Below, piece by piece: positions 1 to 8,610 of a DNA stretch of 64,000 nucleotides. Under the pieces are notes generated by a model. That model did no database searches. It was not told where the DNA came from and saw nothing but the letters and a program-made list of their open reading frames with translations. A program made the translations under genes and the position numbers. The stretch comes from Bacillus fonticola (GTDB lineage: Bacteria > Bacillota > Bacilli > Bacillales > JC228). The stretch's first letter is position 1; the number at the start of each line of letters is the position of its first letter. The DNA lies in contig NZ_CP052135.1 in the NCBI RefSeq assembly GCF_012955605.1, forward strand, positions 1,647,469-1,711,468, written 5' to 3'.

Positions 1-50
1 CAGAATAGCCCATTAGTAAAAGAATATCAAGAACATTTGTTCGTGTATAA

Positions 51-87
51 CAAAAAAGAAGCACGAGAACCGTCCCCGTGCTTCTTT
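51..87 (-). terminator. Rho-independent terminator of the fic gene
   Basis: The arms AAAGAAGCACG (55-65) and CGTGCTTCTTT (77-87) form an 11-bp perfect inverted repeat. Read on the minus strand, the stem is followed by a run of T residues (the A run at 52-57), just after the fic stop codon. The loop carries the phrase GAACCGTCCC, which recurs in hairpins at 8812-8838 and 9059-9085. Confidence 0.75.
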
Positions 88-95
88 GGGGTAGT

Positions 96-1160
96 TTATT
101 CTTCAAAGTCATGGTTGCGAATGTATGCTGTATTCCGCCCAGCACCAACCTTGATTATAAAACCTTCCTTCAATAAGTCTGATAGTGCTTTTTCAATCGT
201 AGTAACGCTAATGTCTGGACAGAGTGTAGCAATTTCTGCTTTTGATATCTTCCCTACCTTAGTCGCGAAAATATGTCGGACACGTTCAGCTTTGGTAAGC
301 CCTTGATTTCGTATCGTTTCAACCCTACTGCTAAACTCTTTATAGGCACTTAGAATAACTCCTAGATAATATTTCACAAAAGGAGCATAGTTATTTTTGC
401 CCTCATGCCATCCTTTTGAACTTTCCTCTAGCACTTCATAGTAGCTTTCCTTTGTTTTCTCAATAATCATCTCAATACTGATGTACTTCCCCACAATATA
501 CTCTTCTTGATAAAGGAGTAAAAGTGTCAGCAAGCGACTCATTCTCCCGTTTCCATCATTAAAAGGATGAATGCTTAGAAAATCAAAAATGAACTTTGAG
601 ATTAACAGTAGCGGGTCAATCCGACTTTGGTTCACAGCCTTTAAAAACGTAGTGCAAAGCGCTTCCATGGCTTCAGGTGTTTCATATGCAGATAAAGGAT
701 GGAAACGCACCCGCTGATTCCCTTCGCTGTCCACTTCCTCAATTACATTATCGATGTTCTTAAAACGTCCTCCTGTCGCAGAAGGGCTGTATGTGTATAA
801 ATCTCGATGTAACTGCAGTATGACGTTAGGCCTCACTCTGATGTACTCATAGTTTTCATGAATCGTATTTAACACTTCACGATAACCAGCTATTTCTTCC
901 TCATCACGGTTTTTTGGATCCGCATTTTCTGCGACAAGCTCACTTAACCGGGCTTCCGTTGTGAAAATCCCTTCAATTCGGTTGGACGCACCAGTACTTT
1001 GGATTTTAGCTACCCTAAGCATAGCCTCTAAAATATTTGGCTGCGCCTCCATAAAAAGCTCTTGTTTGCCTTTGTATTCATGGATCGCTGAAAGAAGGTT
1101 TACTATCTCAGGTGTATAAAGTTCTTGATCTATCTCAAAATAATCAAATGATTTCATCAT
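96..1160 (-). CDS. Fic/DOC family protein (putative AMP-transferase) with C-terminal winged helix
   Basis: This 354-residue protein carries the Fic core HPFNDGNGRMSR at residues 198-209, matching HxFx(D/E)GNGRxxR; the His is catalytic in the family and the GNGR loop binds phosphates. Fic enzymes usually transfer AMP from ATP to hydroxyl groups of target proteins. Residues 59-64 (SNRIEG) fit the inhibitory helix motif (S/T)xxxE(G/N), placed N-terminal to the Fic core, so the enzyme is probably self-inhibited. The last 65 residues look like a winged-helix DNA-binding domain, common in stand-alone cytosolic Fic proteins. The start ATG follows an AGGTAG-type ribosome site. Two TTTATGCA-type 12-mers upstream may be its operator. 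It is a single-gene unit with its own terminator, in an accessory island. The target is unknown. Confidence 0.9.
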   Translation of the reverse strand: MMKSFDYFEIDQELYTPEIVNLLSAIHEYKGKQELFMEAQPNILEAMLRVAKIQSTGASNRIEGIFTTEARLSELVAENADPKNRDEEEIAGYREVLNTIHENYEYIRVRPNVILQLHRDLYTYSPSATGGRFKNIDNVIEEVDSEGNQRVRFHPLSAYETPEAMEALCTTFLKAVNQSRIDPLLLISKFIFDFLSIHPFNDGNGRMSRLLTLLLLYQEEYIVGKYISIEMIIEKTKESYYEVLEESSKGWHEGKNNYAPFVKYYLGVILSAYKEFSSRVETIRNQGLTKAERVRHIFATKVGKISKAEIATLCPDISVTTIEKALSDLLKEGFIIKVGAGRNTAYIRNHDFEE

Positions 1161-1184
1161 TATCTACCTACCTTATCCGTTGCC

Positions 1185-1220
1185 TTTATGCATAAACAAT
1201 ACCCCTATTTTATGCACAAA
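1185..1220. promoter_or_regulatory. Candidate operator upstream of fic
   Basis: The perfect palindrome TTTATGCATAAA (1185-1196) is followed 24 bp later, start to start, by a one-mismatch copy TTTATGCACAAA (1209-1220). They lie 25-60 bp upstream of the fic start codon on the minus strand. Paired sites of this kind would suit a dimeric winged-helix regulator, possibly the C-terminal domain of the Fic protein itself. This is inference from sequence only. Confidence 0.35.
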
Positions 1221-1683
1221 AGCAACATGATATGCAGTTCCTTAGCCTTTTAATTAATTTTCCATCTTTAGTCCTTCCATATCTCCATTTTGTTTTCTCC
1301 GTTAAAAACCATCCCCTTGATGCTAAAAAGATAAAAAATCAATATCTAGATTATTTTCAAATCAAAAACGCTAAATCTGGTATGAAATTCACGCTTTTTA
1401 TCTTTTCATCATCATACTTTTACAGTTTTGATTACTATGCGGTGTAGATGTATTTAAAAATGGATAAAAAAATAGCCCATCACCGATTAAGGTAATAAGC
1501 TTGATGAAATGCATTCCTTCTATTAGATAGTAACCCTAGTAAAGAGAGGCTATATTCTTTTACTTTTGTACAACTTTCCACAATAACGCCAGATCTATTG
1601 AATAGTATATTTGTACTACGTAATACAAGAGTTAGTCTGGACCGTTTGCAGCAAACGGAGGACGACCTGCTCATTCTCTCGTT
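1221..1683. other. Intergenic stretch, no supported gene
   Basis: This AT-rich stretch contains only short open frames without convincing ribosome sites or family resemblance. The one structure of note is the 8-bp inverted repeat CCGTTTGC/GCAAACGG at 1642-1658 with a single-base centre, more like a protein-binding site than a hairpin. Confidence 0.5.
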
Positions 1684-2646
1684 CTACCCACTAAACGGAT
1701 GTAGTGCGAGTGCTGCCTTCGATGGGTAATTCTCACTCTCTTGTGGCAACAATAACTGTCGTCCATGATAGGCTTGGTAATAATTGGACTGTATTTGTGC
1801 ACTTACTTGAATCTCATAATCTTGTGAAACAGTTAATAGCCCAGCATCAAAAAGGCGGTGCAAATCAATCCGCAACACAAGTCCATTTTGAATATGGTTG
1901 CTCTTCTCATTGATGTAAGGCTGGATATGTGCCGCTTCTAAAACTTCCGATGTCCCCTCGCCTGAAATCGCACATCGACTTCCATACGCTTTCAAAAGGT
2001 CCTCCCGAAATCTATCTTGTTGTACCCGTTCTTTCACCGTCTGACTTATATGGCTCACACTCTCATCCATTAAAGGAACAAACCCCGGTGCACCAACGGT
2101 CTCCACATTACCTAACGTTTCCGCTTCGTCATACCTTAAGCCAGCCCCTCTAATTTCGTGAGAATACCCAGCCTCAATGTACCACTCCTCAATAAGTGGT
2201 TTCATTACTTCCACAAAGCGGAGCATCTTTTTTGTATATTGCTCCATTACCTCCAAGTCATTCCATTGGGAAGGGTTGCTTTCGATTTTCCACCTGACCC
2301 CTTTCCATTTCTGTGCGGTAACGTCGATCTTTTCTTTTGATACTTCCAATGCTATGGCGATATCTGTCCGGTACTTCTTCATGAAAGCTTCAAAAGGCTT
2401 CTTCTTCACTGACTTCTTTTTCTTAAAATCTGGTGTAAACATGAACCTTACGGACCGTTCCGAACCAGGGGTGCTAGTATAGGAAAAGGTAAAGTAATCG
2501 TCATTGGGATAGGGCTTAATAATAAGCCAATACTTACTTCGATCCAGCTGCTTCTTTATCCTCACATCTGAATAAAACGGTAAAGACAAAAGCAGCTGCT
2601 TCTCCATATAATCAGCGAGTACAAAAAATCGTTCTTTTTTATCCAT
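1684..2646 (-). CDS. HNH endonuclease domain protein
   Basis: In this 320-residue protein the last third is an HNH nuclease fold of the HNH_2 type. It shows a CAISG turn, AAHIQPY carrying the first His, and NGLVLRIDLHRLFD with the Asn and second catalytic His. The N-terminal 200 residues are not recognised; they contain a lysine-rich stretch near residue 75-85 and could be a DNA- or target-recognition module. The start is an ATG with an AGGAG ribosome site about 7 nt upstream. It stands alone on the minus strand between a fic gene and a transposase remnant. Such proteins are often restriction-like or defence nucleases, but no methyltransferase or partner gene is present, so the role is open. 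Confidence 0.8.
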   Translation of the reverse strand: MDKKERFFVLADYMEKQLLLSLPFYSDVRIKKQLDRSKYWLIIKPYPNDDYFTFSYTSTPGSERSVRFMFTPDFKKKKSVKKKPFEAFMKKYRTDIAIALEVSKEKIDVTAQKWKGVRWKIESNPSQWNDLEVMEQYTKKMLRFVEVMKPLIEEWYIEAGYSHEIRGAGLRYDEAETLGNVETVGAPGFVPLMDESVSHISQTVKERVQQDRFREDLLKAYGSRCAISGEGTSEVLEAAHIQPYINEKSNHIQNGLVLRIDLHRLFDAGLLTVSQDYEIQVSAQIQSNYYQAYHGRQLLLPQESENYPSKAALALHPFSG

Positions 2647-3006
2647 AACACAACTCCTCTGACCACATTATTTTTTTACTCTATACGACCAACAGCATAC
2701 GAAATCCTGCCAGACAATCAAATTATTACTACTAGAGGGTACAAAAAGGGGTAAAATTTTTTTAACGCGCGTACATTGCCGTTACTTTATCCATACATAT
2801 ATATTACAATCCACCCTCCCAATGGACTGCACAACATGATAAAATCGTTTCTATGTTTTCCTCTTCGATAAGCGGTGTTTGTCAATATAGTTGTCGCATT
2901 TAAATACTTTAGTATTTCGAAAAATGGCATCAATCCCAAGATCAGTCAAGGCTACCGCGCTGCGCTTGCTGGCCTGGTGATTTGAATCGAAAGGAAATGG
3001 GGAATA
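2647..3006. other. Intergenic stretch beside IS3 remnant
   Basis: No gene is supported here. A small inverted repeat AAATACT/AGTATTT occurs near 2900-2920, and a GC-richer segment at 2950-2985 borders the transposase remnant and may be decayed insertion-sequence DNA. I could not identify insertion-sequence ends or target-site duplications. Confidence 0.4.
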
Positions 3007-4011
3007 TTATGGTTTCCTCAATACTTCCGTTTGCTCCTCATCTCGCATCGGATTAAGTGCTACTTGTTCATTCGGTGTCCAATTTCTTACGCCTCGTGCC
3101 CAGCGTTCGGGATGCCTTGCCTTCGCTGCTTCGTATACGTCTTTTCGCTTTTCCAATATGGCTACGTGTTCTCCCTTATGACACTGTACGGGCGTCACAA
3201 AATTCAACCCACTATGTAGGTGAATCTCGTTGTACCAATGGACGAATTGCTGTGCCCATTGTCTCGCTTCCTCGAGTGATGCAAACCCTTTGTGTGGAAA
3301 ATCGGGTCGATATTTGAGTGTCCGAAACATCGCTTCTGAGTAAGGGTTATCATTACTCACACGTGGTCTTGAAAAGGAGCTTTGGATGCCCATTTTCTCT
3401 AGTAAACTCAAAAATGTCTCGGCTTTCATCGGGCTCCCATTATCTGAATGCAACACGAGTGGTGCCCCTTGGATTCTTTCATTGATGACTGCTTTTTTCA
3501 CGAGCGTTTCGGCGTGTTTTGCCTCTTCTGTTTCCCAGACTTCCCAACCAACTACTTTTCTACTAAATAAATCGAGAATTAAATAGAGTCGATAAAACAA
3601 ACCTTTCACAGGTCCACCAAGCCACGTAATATCCCATGTCCATACCTGGTTTGGCAATGTTACCAGATGACTTTCAGGGATCCGTCTCTCGGGCTTTTGA
3701 CTACGACCACGGTGATGCTGCATGTTTTCTCCCCGTAACACACGATAAAATGTGGATTCTGACGCAATGTAAGTTCCTTTGTCCGCAAGCTTTGGTACAA
3801 TTTGTGTCGGCGGTAAATCGGCGTACTCTTCTTGTGTGACAACCGTCAGAATCTCCTCTTTTTCTTCTTCAGACAACTTACTTTTTGGCACGGGTCTTTC
3901 GACGATTGGACGCTGGTCGACCTTTACATCACCTTCTGCCACCCAGCGTTCACGAGACAATCCCTTTTTACGACAATACTCAGCCCTAACAGAGGGGGAT
4001 GTTGACTTCCT
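3007..4011 (-). pseudogene. IS3-family transposase, 5' truncated
   Basis: The open frame encodes the rve-type integrase catalytic domain of an IS3-family OrfB: first Asp in WDITW, second in LHSDNG, and Glu in NPYSEA, i.e. a complete DDE triad. Upstream the frame continues through SVRAEYCRKKGLSRERW, which resembles the end of an IS3 OrfA helix-turn-helix region, so this may be a fused or frameshifted OrfA-OrfB product. The frame then stops at a TGA near 4011 and most of OrfA is missing. No inverted terminal repeats were recognised. The element is therefore probably inactive, although the catalytic domain is intact. Its broken end abuts the promoter of the Rrf2 operon. Confidence 0.75.
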
Positions 4012-4064
4012 TCACGTCTAGTGATAGACTCATTTGTATTAAAGATATTAAGAGTCTTTAATAC
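4002..4064 (+). promoter_or_regulatory. Promoter and palindromic operator of the Rrf2 operon
   Basis: A sigma-A-like promoter is visible: TTGACT (4002-4007), a 17-bp spacer, and TAGACT (4025-4030). At the expected transcription start lies a perfect 10-bp inverted repeat, GTATTAAAGA (4036-4045) and TCTTTAATAC (4055-4064), with a 9-bp spacer. Its position suits autorepression by the Rrf2 protein encoded next. A related site lies at 6051-6075. Confidence 0.65.
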
Positions 4065-4088
4065 CTGTTTTAAATGAGGAGGTTATGT

Positions 4089-4490
4089 ATGAGGTATTCA
4101 AACGCTACAAACTTCGCCCTTCATACGATGGTCCATTTAATGCTGCAGCCTAGGGACAGCTCGGTGGGAGTGCAGGAATTAGCCGCAATGCAACATCTTT
4201 CCCCGACTTACCTTTCTAAGATATTAACCAAACTTACGAAAGCCGGTTTAATCGAGTCGACGCCTGGTGCGAAGGGGGGCTATAAAATCTCCAGAAAAAA
4301 ACATGAAATATCCTTTTTAGATGTTATTCATGCGACTGAAGGAGATACTAGCTTATTCGACTGCTCCATTCATCATGAAGGCTGCTTGATTGAAAACGTA
4401 ATGAGGCAGGCAGAGGAAAATATGAAAGCTGAACTGAAATCAAAGCTTTTGATCAATATTGCTAAAGAGGCAGAATCCAAACAGAAATAA
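4089..4490 (+). CDS. Rrf2-family transcriptional regulator (YwnA-like)
   Basis: This 133-residue protein has the typical Rrf2 pattern: MRYSNATNFALHTMVHL at the start, a winged helix with the recognition segment LSPTYLSKILTKLTKAGLI, and the wing GAKGGYKISR. A Cys pair near the C-terminus (DCSIHHEGC) could sense redox state or bind metal; some Rrf2 proteins carry Fe-S clusters through such cysteines. The ATG at 4089 is chosen because GAGGAGG lies 6 bases upstream; the in-frame ATG at 4074 overlaps that ribosome site. It heads an operon with a thioredoxin-reductase-like enzyme and a methyltransferase, and a perfect palindrome sits over its own promoter, so it probably controls this operon. Confidence 0.88.
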   Translation: MRYSNATNFALHTMVHLMLQPRDSSVGVQELAAMQHLSPTYLSKILTKLTKAGLIESTPGAKGGYKISRKKHEISFLDVIHATEGDTSLFDCSIHHEGCLIENVMRQAEENMKAELKSKLLINIAKEAESKQK

Positions 4491-4520
4491 CAAAAAAGTA
4501 ATATTAAAGGAGTGGACAAA

Positions 4521-5441
4521 ATGATAGTAGACTGCGCTGTGATTGGCGGAGGGCCAGCTGGACTGAATGCTGCATTAGTTCTTGGAAGGTCAAGACGTAA
4601 AACTATCCTGTTCGATGACAACAAACCGAGAAATGCGGTTGTTTCAGAATCTCACGGGTTTATCACAAGGGACGGTATTGATCCTCAGAAATTCAAAAGG
4701 GTTGCCCATGAAGAATTAAGCAAGTACCCAGACGTGAGGATCGAAAAGCAACGGGTGCATCGTATTAATAAAGAAAACACCTTGTTCCAGGTGGAGACAG
4801 AAAATGGGGAAGTATACAGCGCGAAAAAAATCATTCTCGCAACTGGCTTTAAGGAAGTCCTTCCGGATATCCCACGGGTGAAAGAGTTCTATGGCAAGAG
4901 CCTGTTCAGCTGTCCTTTCTGTGATGGCTGGGAATTAAGAGATCGACCGCTGGCAGTGATTGCAAATGATCAAAAGGCGCTTCATATGGCGAAAATGGTA
5001 TCCAATTGGACGAACGATTTAATTATTTTTACCAATGGAAATAAGATACTTTCGCTGGAAGAACAAGAATTGCTCAAAAGCTACGGAATCAGTATTAATG
5101 AAAAGAAGATCGCCACTTTCATTGGCGAAGACGGGATGCTGAAAAAAATTCAGCTTGAAGATGGTACGACAGTGCTCCGTGAAGGAGGGTTTATAACTGC
5201 GGAATGGAAACAGGCTGCTTCTTTTGATTCTACACTTAAATATACATTAAACGAGCATGGCGGAATTGAAACCGACAGCTGGCAACGCACGAATACGGAA
5301 GGGGTATTTGCTTGCGGAGATACGCGAATTGCCGGTCCCTCCCAATTAATTGTTTCGGCAGCAGAGGGCTCTATGGCTGCCATGTCTGTGAACGCAGCAC
5401 TGATAGAAGAGAAATTTAACCAGGATAAACAGCACGCTTAA
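4521..5441 (+). CDS. Thioredoxin-reductase-like FAD/NAD(P) oxidoreductase
   Basis: This 306-residue flavoprotein has an N-terminal FAD-binding Rossmann motif (VIGGGPAGLNAAL, residues 7-19). The redox pair CPFCDG has Cys131 and Cys134, and the C-terminal FAD motif is GVFACGDTR. The CxxC sits where thioredoxin reductase has CATC, but CPFC and the protein's overall form place it with the thioredoxin-reductase-like subgroup next to Rrf2 genes rather than housekeeping TrxB. The middle NADPH-binding GxGxxA motif is degenerate (VIANDQKA), so its electron donor is uncertain. The start ATG at 4521 follows AAAGGAG by 8 bases. It is the second gene of the operon, 30 bases after the Rrf2 gene, and could reduce a thiol or detoxify an electrophile; the substrate is not evident. 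Confidence 0.85.
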   Translation: MIVDCAVIGGGPAGLNAALVLGRSRRKTILFDDNKPRNAVVSESHGFITRDGIDPQKFKRVAHEELSKYPDVRIEKQRVHRINKENTLFQVETENGEVYSAKKIILATGFKEVLPDIPRVKEFYGKSLFSCPFCDGWELRDRPLAVIANDQKALHMAKMVSNWTNDLIIFTNGNKILSLEEQELLKSYGISINEKKIATFIGEDGMLKKIQLEDGTTVLREGGFITAEWKQAASFDSTLKYTLNEHGGIETDSWQRTNTEGVFACGDTRIAGPSQLIVSAAEGSMAAMSVNAALIEEKFNQDKQHA

Positions 5442-5458
5442 AAAAGAGGAGGATATAT

Positions 5459-6031
5459 ATGCATCACCCGAATGGCAAGCACAGCAAAGGAAAAGTATCG
5501 TACTTGGAAAGTCCCGAACGAAGAAAAGAATTCTCGCCGGAACAGCTACTGAACATGATTCCTTTAAAAGAAACGGACAGCATCTTGGACTTTGGCGCTG
5601 GAACCGGTTATTTTTCCATCCCTGCGGCTAAAAGGATCATGGGCAACGTATACGCGCTAGATATCGACGCTGCTATGCTGGAAATAATAAAAGAGAAAGC
5701 CTTGAAGGAACAGCTTACGAATATTGTCCCTGTGCAAGGGAGTATGGAGGCACTTTCTTTACCTGATGGCTCTATCGATATGATAATTGCTTCTCTGGTA
5801 CTGCATGAAATACAGCCCCTGGCACCGCTGTTACATCAAATGAAAAATGTACTAAAAAAAGAAGGCTATCTAATCTGTCTTGAACTACAACCAAAAGGAA
5901 GTTCCGAGAAGGCACCGAGAATTACATTGGAAGGAATGGAGCAGGAAATGAAAGAAGCCGGATTTCAGGTAACAGAAAAATTTTTCCCAGCGAAATCTCT
6001 ATACATTCTCGTTGCGCAGAAGACGGATTAA
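5459..6031 (+). CDS. Class I SAM-dependent methyltransferase
   Basis: This 190-residue protein has the SAM-binding motif I ILDFGAGTGYFSIPAA, an acidic residue after the second strand (ALDID), and SMEALSLPDGSIDMIIASLVLHEI, typical of Methyltransf_11 enzymes. The N-terminus is His- and Lys-rich. The ATG follows AGAGGAGG at a good distance and lies 17 bases after the oxidoreductase stop codon, so the three genes are co-transcribed. Small-molecule methyltransferases of this class act on metalloids, thiols or quinones; with an Rrf2 regulator and a dithiol flavoenzyme upstream, a role in detoxification is a reasonable guess. No substrate-specific signature is seen. Confidence 0.85.
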   Translation: MHHPNGKHSKGKVSYLESPERRKEFSPEQLLNMIPLKETDSILDFGAGTGYFSIPAAKRIMGNVYALDIDAAMLEIIKEKALKEQLTNIVPVQGSMEALSLPDGSIDMIIASLVLHEIQPLAPLLHQMKNVLKKEGYLICLELQPKGSSEKAPRITLEGMEQEMKEAGFQVTEKFFPAKSLYILVAQKTD

Positions 6032-6050
6032 AAGATTAAATTTCTGCATA

Positions 6051-6075
6051 ATTAAGGACATTAAGTGTCTCTAAA
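6051..6075 (+). promoter_or_regulatory. Second Rrf2-type operator-like site
   Basis: This segment (ATTAAGGACATTAAGTGTCT and the next bases CTAAA) matches the 4038-4062 operator at about 20 of 24 positions. It is followed at 6110 by an ATG preceded by AAGGTG, but that frame stops after six codons (MFKKQY). This looks like the promoter of a lost or truncated target gene. Confidence 0.4.
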
Positions 6076-6226
6076 GTATACAATTAAAATTGAGCTGAAG
6101 GTGTGCTTATGTTTAAGAAGCAATACTAACAAAACAAAGCAAAGCAAAGTGCTGCACCGTACAACGATTCTATTCAATAGAAAATGATATTCCACAATCG
6201 GCGTGATTGCGGAAGACCAAAAGCCT

Positions 6227-6263
6227 AAATCCTCGCTAAAAATAAGGAGGATTTGGGATTTTT
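6227..6263 (+). terminator. Rho-independent terminator
   Basis: The arms AAATCCTC (6227-6234) and GAGGATTT (6247-6254) form a stem extended by CCT/GGG, followed by a T run at 6258-6263. It ends transcription from the Rrf2 operon and its possible lost downstream gene. Confidence 0.65.
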
Positions 6264-6305
6264 TACTTCAAAATCGTTGACGTTATTCTATTCGTAAATA
6301 CTTTG

Positions 6306-6341
6306 TGTAACCGTCAAGTAAAAATGAACACTTTTCACTAA
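6306..6341. mobile_element. Probable IS21-family terminal end
   Basis: The sequence GTAACCGTCAAGTAAAAATG followed by AACACTTTTCAC directly abuts the istB stop codon and resembles the terminal inverted repeats of Bacillus IS21 elements. The opposite end is not found, so the element is incomplete. Confidence 0.45.
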
Positions 6342-7082
6342 TTAATTTTGGACACTTTCGTCCCCAAAAATGGAAGAACGATGTTTCATTCGATAACCTT
6401 CTTCCCCCTTAAAATGTATCACTTCTGCACGATGAATGAGCCTATCCAATATGGCGGTTGTGATACCTGGATCACCTAATAATTCCCCCCGTTCTTGAGG
6501 GGCCTTATTTGATGTTATAATGACGGATGATTTGTCATATAAGTCATTAATCAAATGAAAAAACAGGTTGGCTTCACGTGTGTCCATCGCCATATACATC
6601 AGGTCATCTATAATGACCAAATTAGAATCTCTGATGCTTTTCATTCTGGTCTGTGACTTTCTTGTAAATTCCTCTGTTTTTAATGTGTGAATGAGTTCCC
6701 CCATGGAGACAAATGACACCTTGTAACCTTGATAAATAGCTTCTATTCCTAGTGCCGTTGATAGGAGAGTTTTACCCACTCCCGTTGGTCCTAAAAGAAT
6801 GAGGTTGTATAATTTGTCTAACCACGTGAACTCTTTTAATTGGTTGATTTGCTTCTTGCTTATCGACTGCTGCTCTTTCAAGTTGAATGCATCAAGAGTT
6901 TTATAGAAAGGGAATGCGGCCCATTTTAACCGTTTTTCAATTTGTTTTTCATCACGGCGCTTTTGTTCATAATCCGTTAAGTGATGGATAAACATTCGAT
7001 ACGTCCAATCTTCTTCTTCCGCTTTCGAAATCAACGTTGGGAGATAGTCGGCACCTTCTGACCCCGTTTTCCGTTTTCGCAC
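6342..7082 (-). pseudogene. istB: IS21-family helper ATPase IstB, orphan and N-terminally truncated
   Basis: This 246-residue AAA+ protein has Walker A GPTGVGKT, Walker B LVIIDDL, and the sensor-like SSVIITSNKAPQERGELLGDP typical of IstB. IstB normally assembles on target DNA with the DDE transposase IstA. Here istA is absent and the frame starts only after an in-frame TAG, at a GTG within what should be the N-terminal helix, with no ribosome site. The ATPase core is intact, but the element cannot move by itself. It lies between the metabolic operon and the AbiH gene on the minus strand. Confidence 0.8.
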
Positions 7083-7192
7083 AAGTTCATATGGGGGCTA
7101 AATAGTTTTAAGCAATACGGAACCCGCAATTATACCTCTGCATCTTTATCTATAAACGCCAGTATCTCATCATCACTAGCAGCGTGTGCGCA

Positions 7193-8371
7193 TTATGTAA
7201 TAAACAATGTAATCTGATCCACCTTTATACCCATTGCACCTGTAAACATCTTAATACTTTCTATATTGCGGGCACTATGACAGCTAATAAACCATTCAAT
7301 GTTCTTCTTATTTTTGTTTACGTTGATTATCTTTTTAAAATAATCCCAGTCCACAGGAGAAAGTGAATGGCCAACAATGATTATTCTGCTCACATTCGAC
7401 AAGCCATCAAAGAACTCTTGATTATTCTTTATTATATCCTTGCAGTTCTTTGTGGTTTCTTCATCGTACCAAGAAAGGTTCCGTGCCGCCGTATCAATTG
7501 CTGCTTCTACCATCTCGCGTTTCCGACTGTTTTTATACTTCGGCAATCTGTAATCACCAACTAAGTCATCGTCACCTGCACCAGGAACATGGCCAATTAT
7601 CAACTTATCCTTCGGGTGGTATTTCTCTTTCCGTCTGCAACCATGAATATAGCAAACATTCTCTTTTTTTACGCCATACAACTCTTCTATAAATTCCGTA
7701 TAGTTAAAGTTAAGCGTATTGGAATTACAGACTACTCCATCGAGCGGTCTGTAGGCCATATCCGGCACTTTCAATGACTCTACCCACATACGAAATCTTC
7801 GAGGCAAATCATTAGTTATCGTTTGCGAAGGTCCAGTCGCTGTGTCAACAGCTGCAAAAAAATCTGCCGCCTGTGCATCCGGGTCATAAGCATTGAAGTC
7901 GTCAAGCCACATATCAATAACTTCAAACATAGCTCCACTGTTGATATGAGCTAAAGCATCCTCAAAATCAGCCCACACATCTTCAACATTCAGGTAGGTT
8001 TCAAGAGCAAAACGCAGTGAATTGTTTTTCCCGAGCGAATCTCTGAAATTGTAATAACTGGACTTTACACCATGCATCAGATCAAAGCCATTACCTATGA
8101 TGTTAAGTGTGACTGATGGATCACCTGTTGGAAAGCTATCAATGCTTACGCTCTTGAATGGTGCAGCGATTAATGCCTGTTTGAAAAATTCAGCTTGTTC
8201 TATCAGTTTCTTTGCTTTTTGTTCTTGTTCCCACTCTTGTTTCCTAGCAGTACGACACTTCTTACAGCGTTTCGGCAATGTGAGATTCTTATTTTCATAG
8301 AAGGCTTGTTCTCCAGCAGTAAAGTAAGGAGCACCGCAATCTTCACATATTCTTAGGTATTCTTCTGCCAC
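7193..8371 (-). CDS. AbiH-family abortive-infection protein with N-terminal zinc ribbon
   Basis: The AbiH signature is clear: LNIIGNGFDLMHGVKSSYYNF near the start of the core, LNFNYTEFIEELYG in the middle, YIHGCR, and a late IIIVGHSLSPVDWDYF. Lactococcal AbiH is known to abort phage infection; its biochemical activity is unclear. Unlike many AbiH proteins, this one starts with a CxxC-x23-CxxC zinc ribbon (CEDC and CKKC), perhaps for nucleic acid binding. I prefer the GTG at 8371 because GGGGGTGA lies just upstream. A TTG at 8455 gives 28 more residues but has no ribosome site and borders an ISL3 remnant. It stands alone in a mobile-element-rich island, fitting a phage-defence role. Confidence 0.82.
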   Translation of the reverse strand: MAEEYLRICEDCGAPYFTAGEQAFYENKNLTLPKRCKKCRTARKQEWEQEQKAKKLIEQAEFFKQALIAAPFKSVSIDSFPTGDPSVTLNIIGNGFDLMHGVKSSYYNFRDSLGKNNSLRFALETYLNVEDVWADFEDALAHINSGAMFEVIDMWLDDFNAYDPDAQAADFFAAVDTATGPSQTITNDLPRRFRMWVESLKVPDMAYRPLDGVVCNSNTLNFNYTEFIEELYGVKKENVCYIHGCRRKEKYHPKDKLIIGHVPGAGDDDLVGDYRLPKYKNSRKREMVEAAIDTAARNLSWYDEETTKNCKDIIKNNQEFFDGLSNVSRIIIVGHSLSPVDWDYFKKIINVNKNKKNIEWFISCHSARNIESIKMFTGAMGIKVDQITLFIT

Positions 8372-8465
8372 GTCCTTCACCCCCTTTTCCCATTTAAAAT
8401 GCTTCTTCGCTATACCTGATGGGGTGTGATGACTGTGAATAAACTTCGTCGCCAATGATCAAGTT

Positions 8466-8610
8466 GGCGAAAACGATCAAGAAGCGCGAACATGGGTAAT
8501 GCGATTGATGGCAGAAATGCCGGTCAATACGGTAGCCCGAGAAATCATAGAACACGATACATGCTGAACAGGTAGTCGAACACTTTGGGAAATGATCTCC
8601 TCATCGTTTA
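8466..8610 (+). pseudogene. ISL3-family transposase remnant
   Basis: The plus strand encodes WVMRLMAEMPVNTVAREI followed by IEHDT, which resembles the helix-turn-helix region of ISL3 transposases. It is then interrupted by stop codons. No catalytic domain remains. The fragment runs into the first copy of the 247-bp tandem duplication. Confidence 0.5.

Noticed and set aside
1232-1674. Short frames between fic and the HNH gene
   Set aside because: No ribosome site and no recognisable domain; composition is that of AT-rich spacer.
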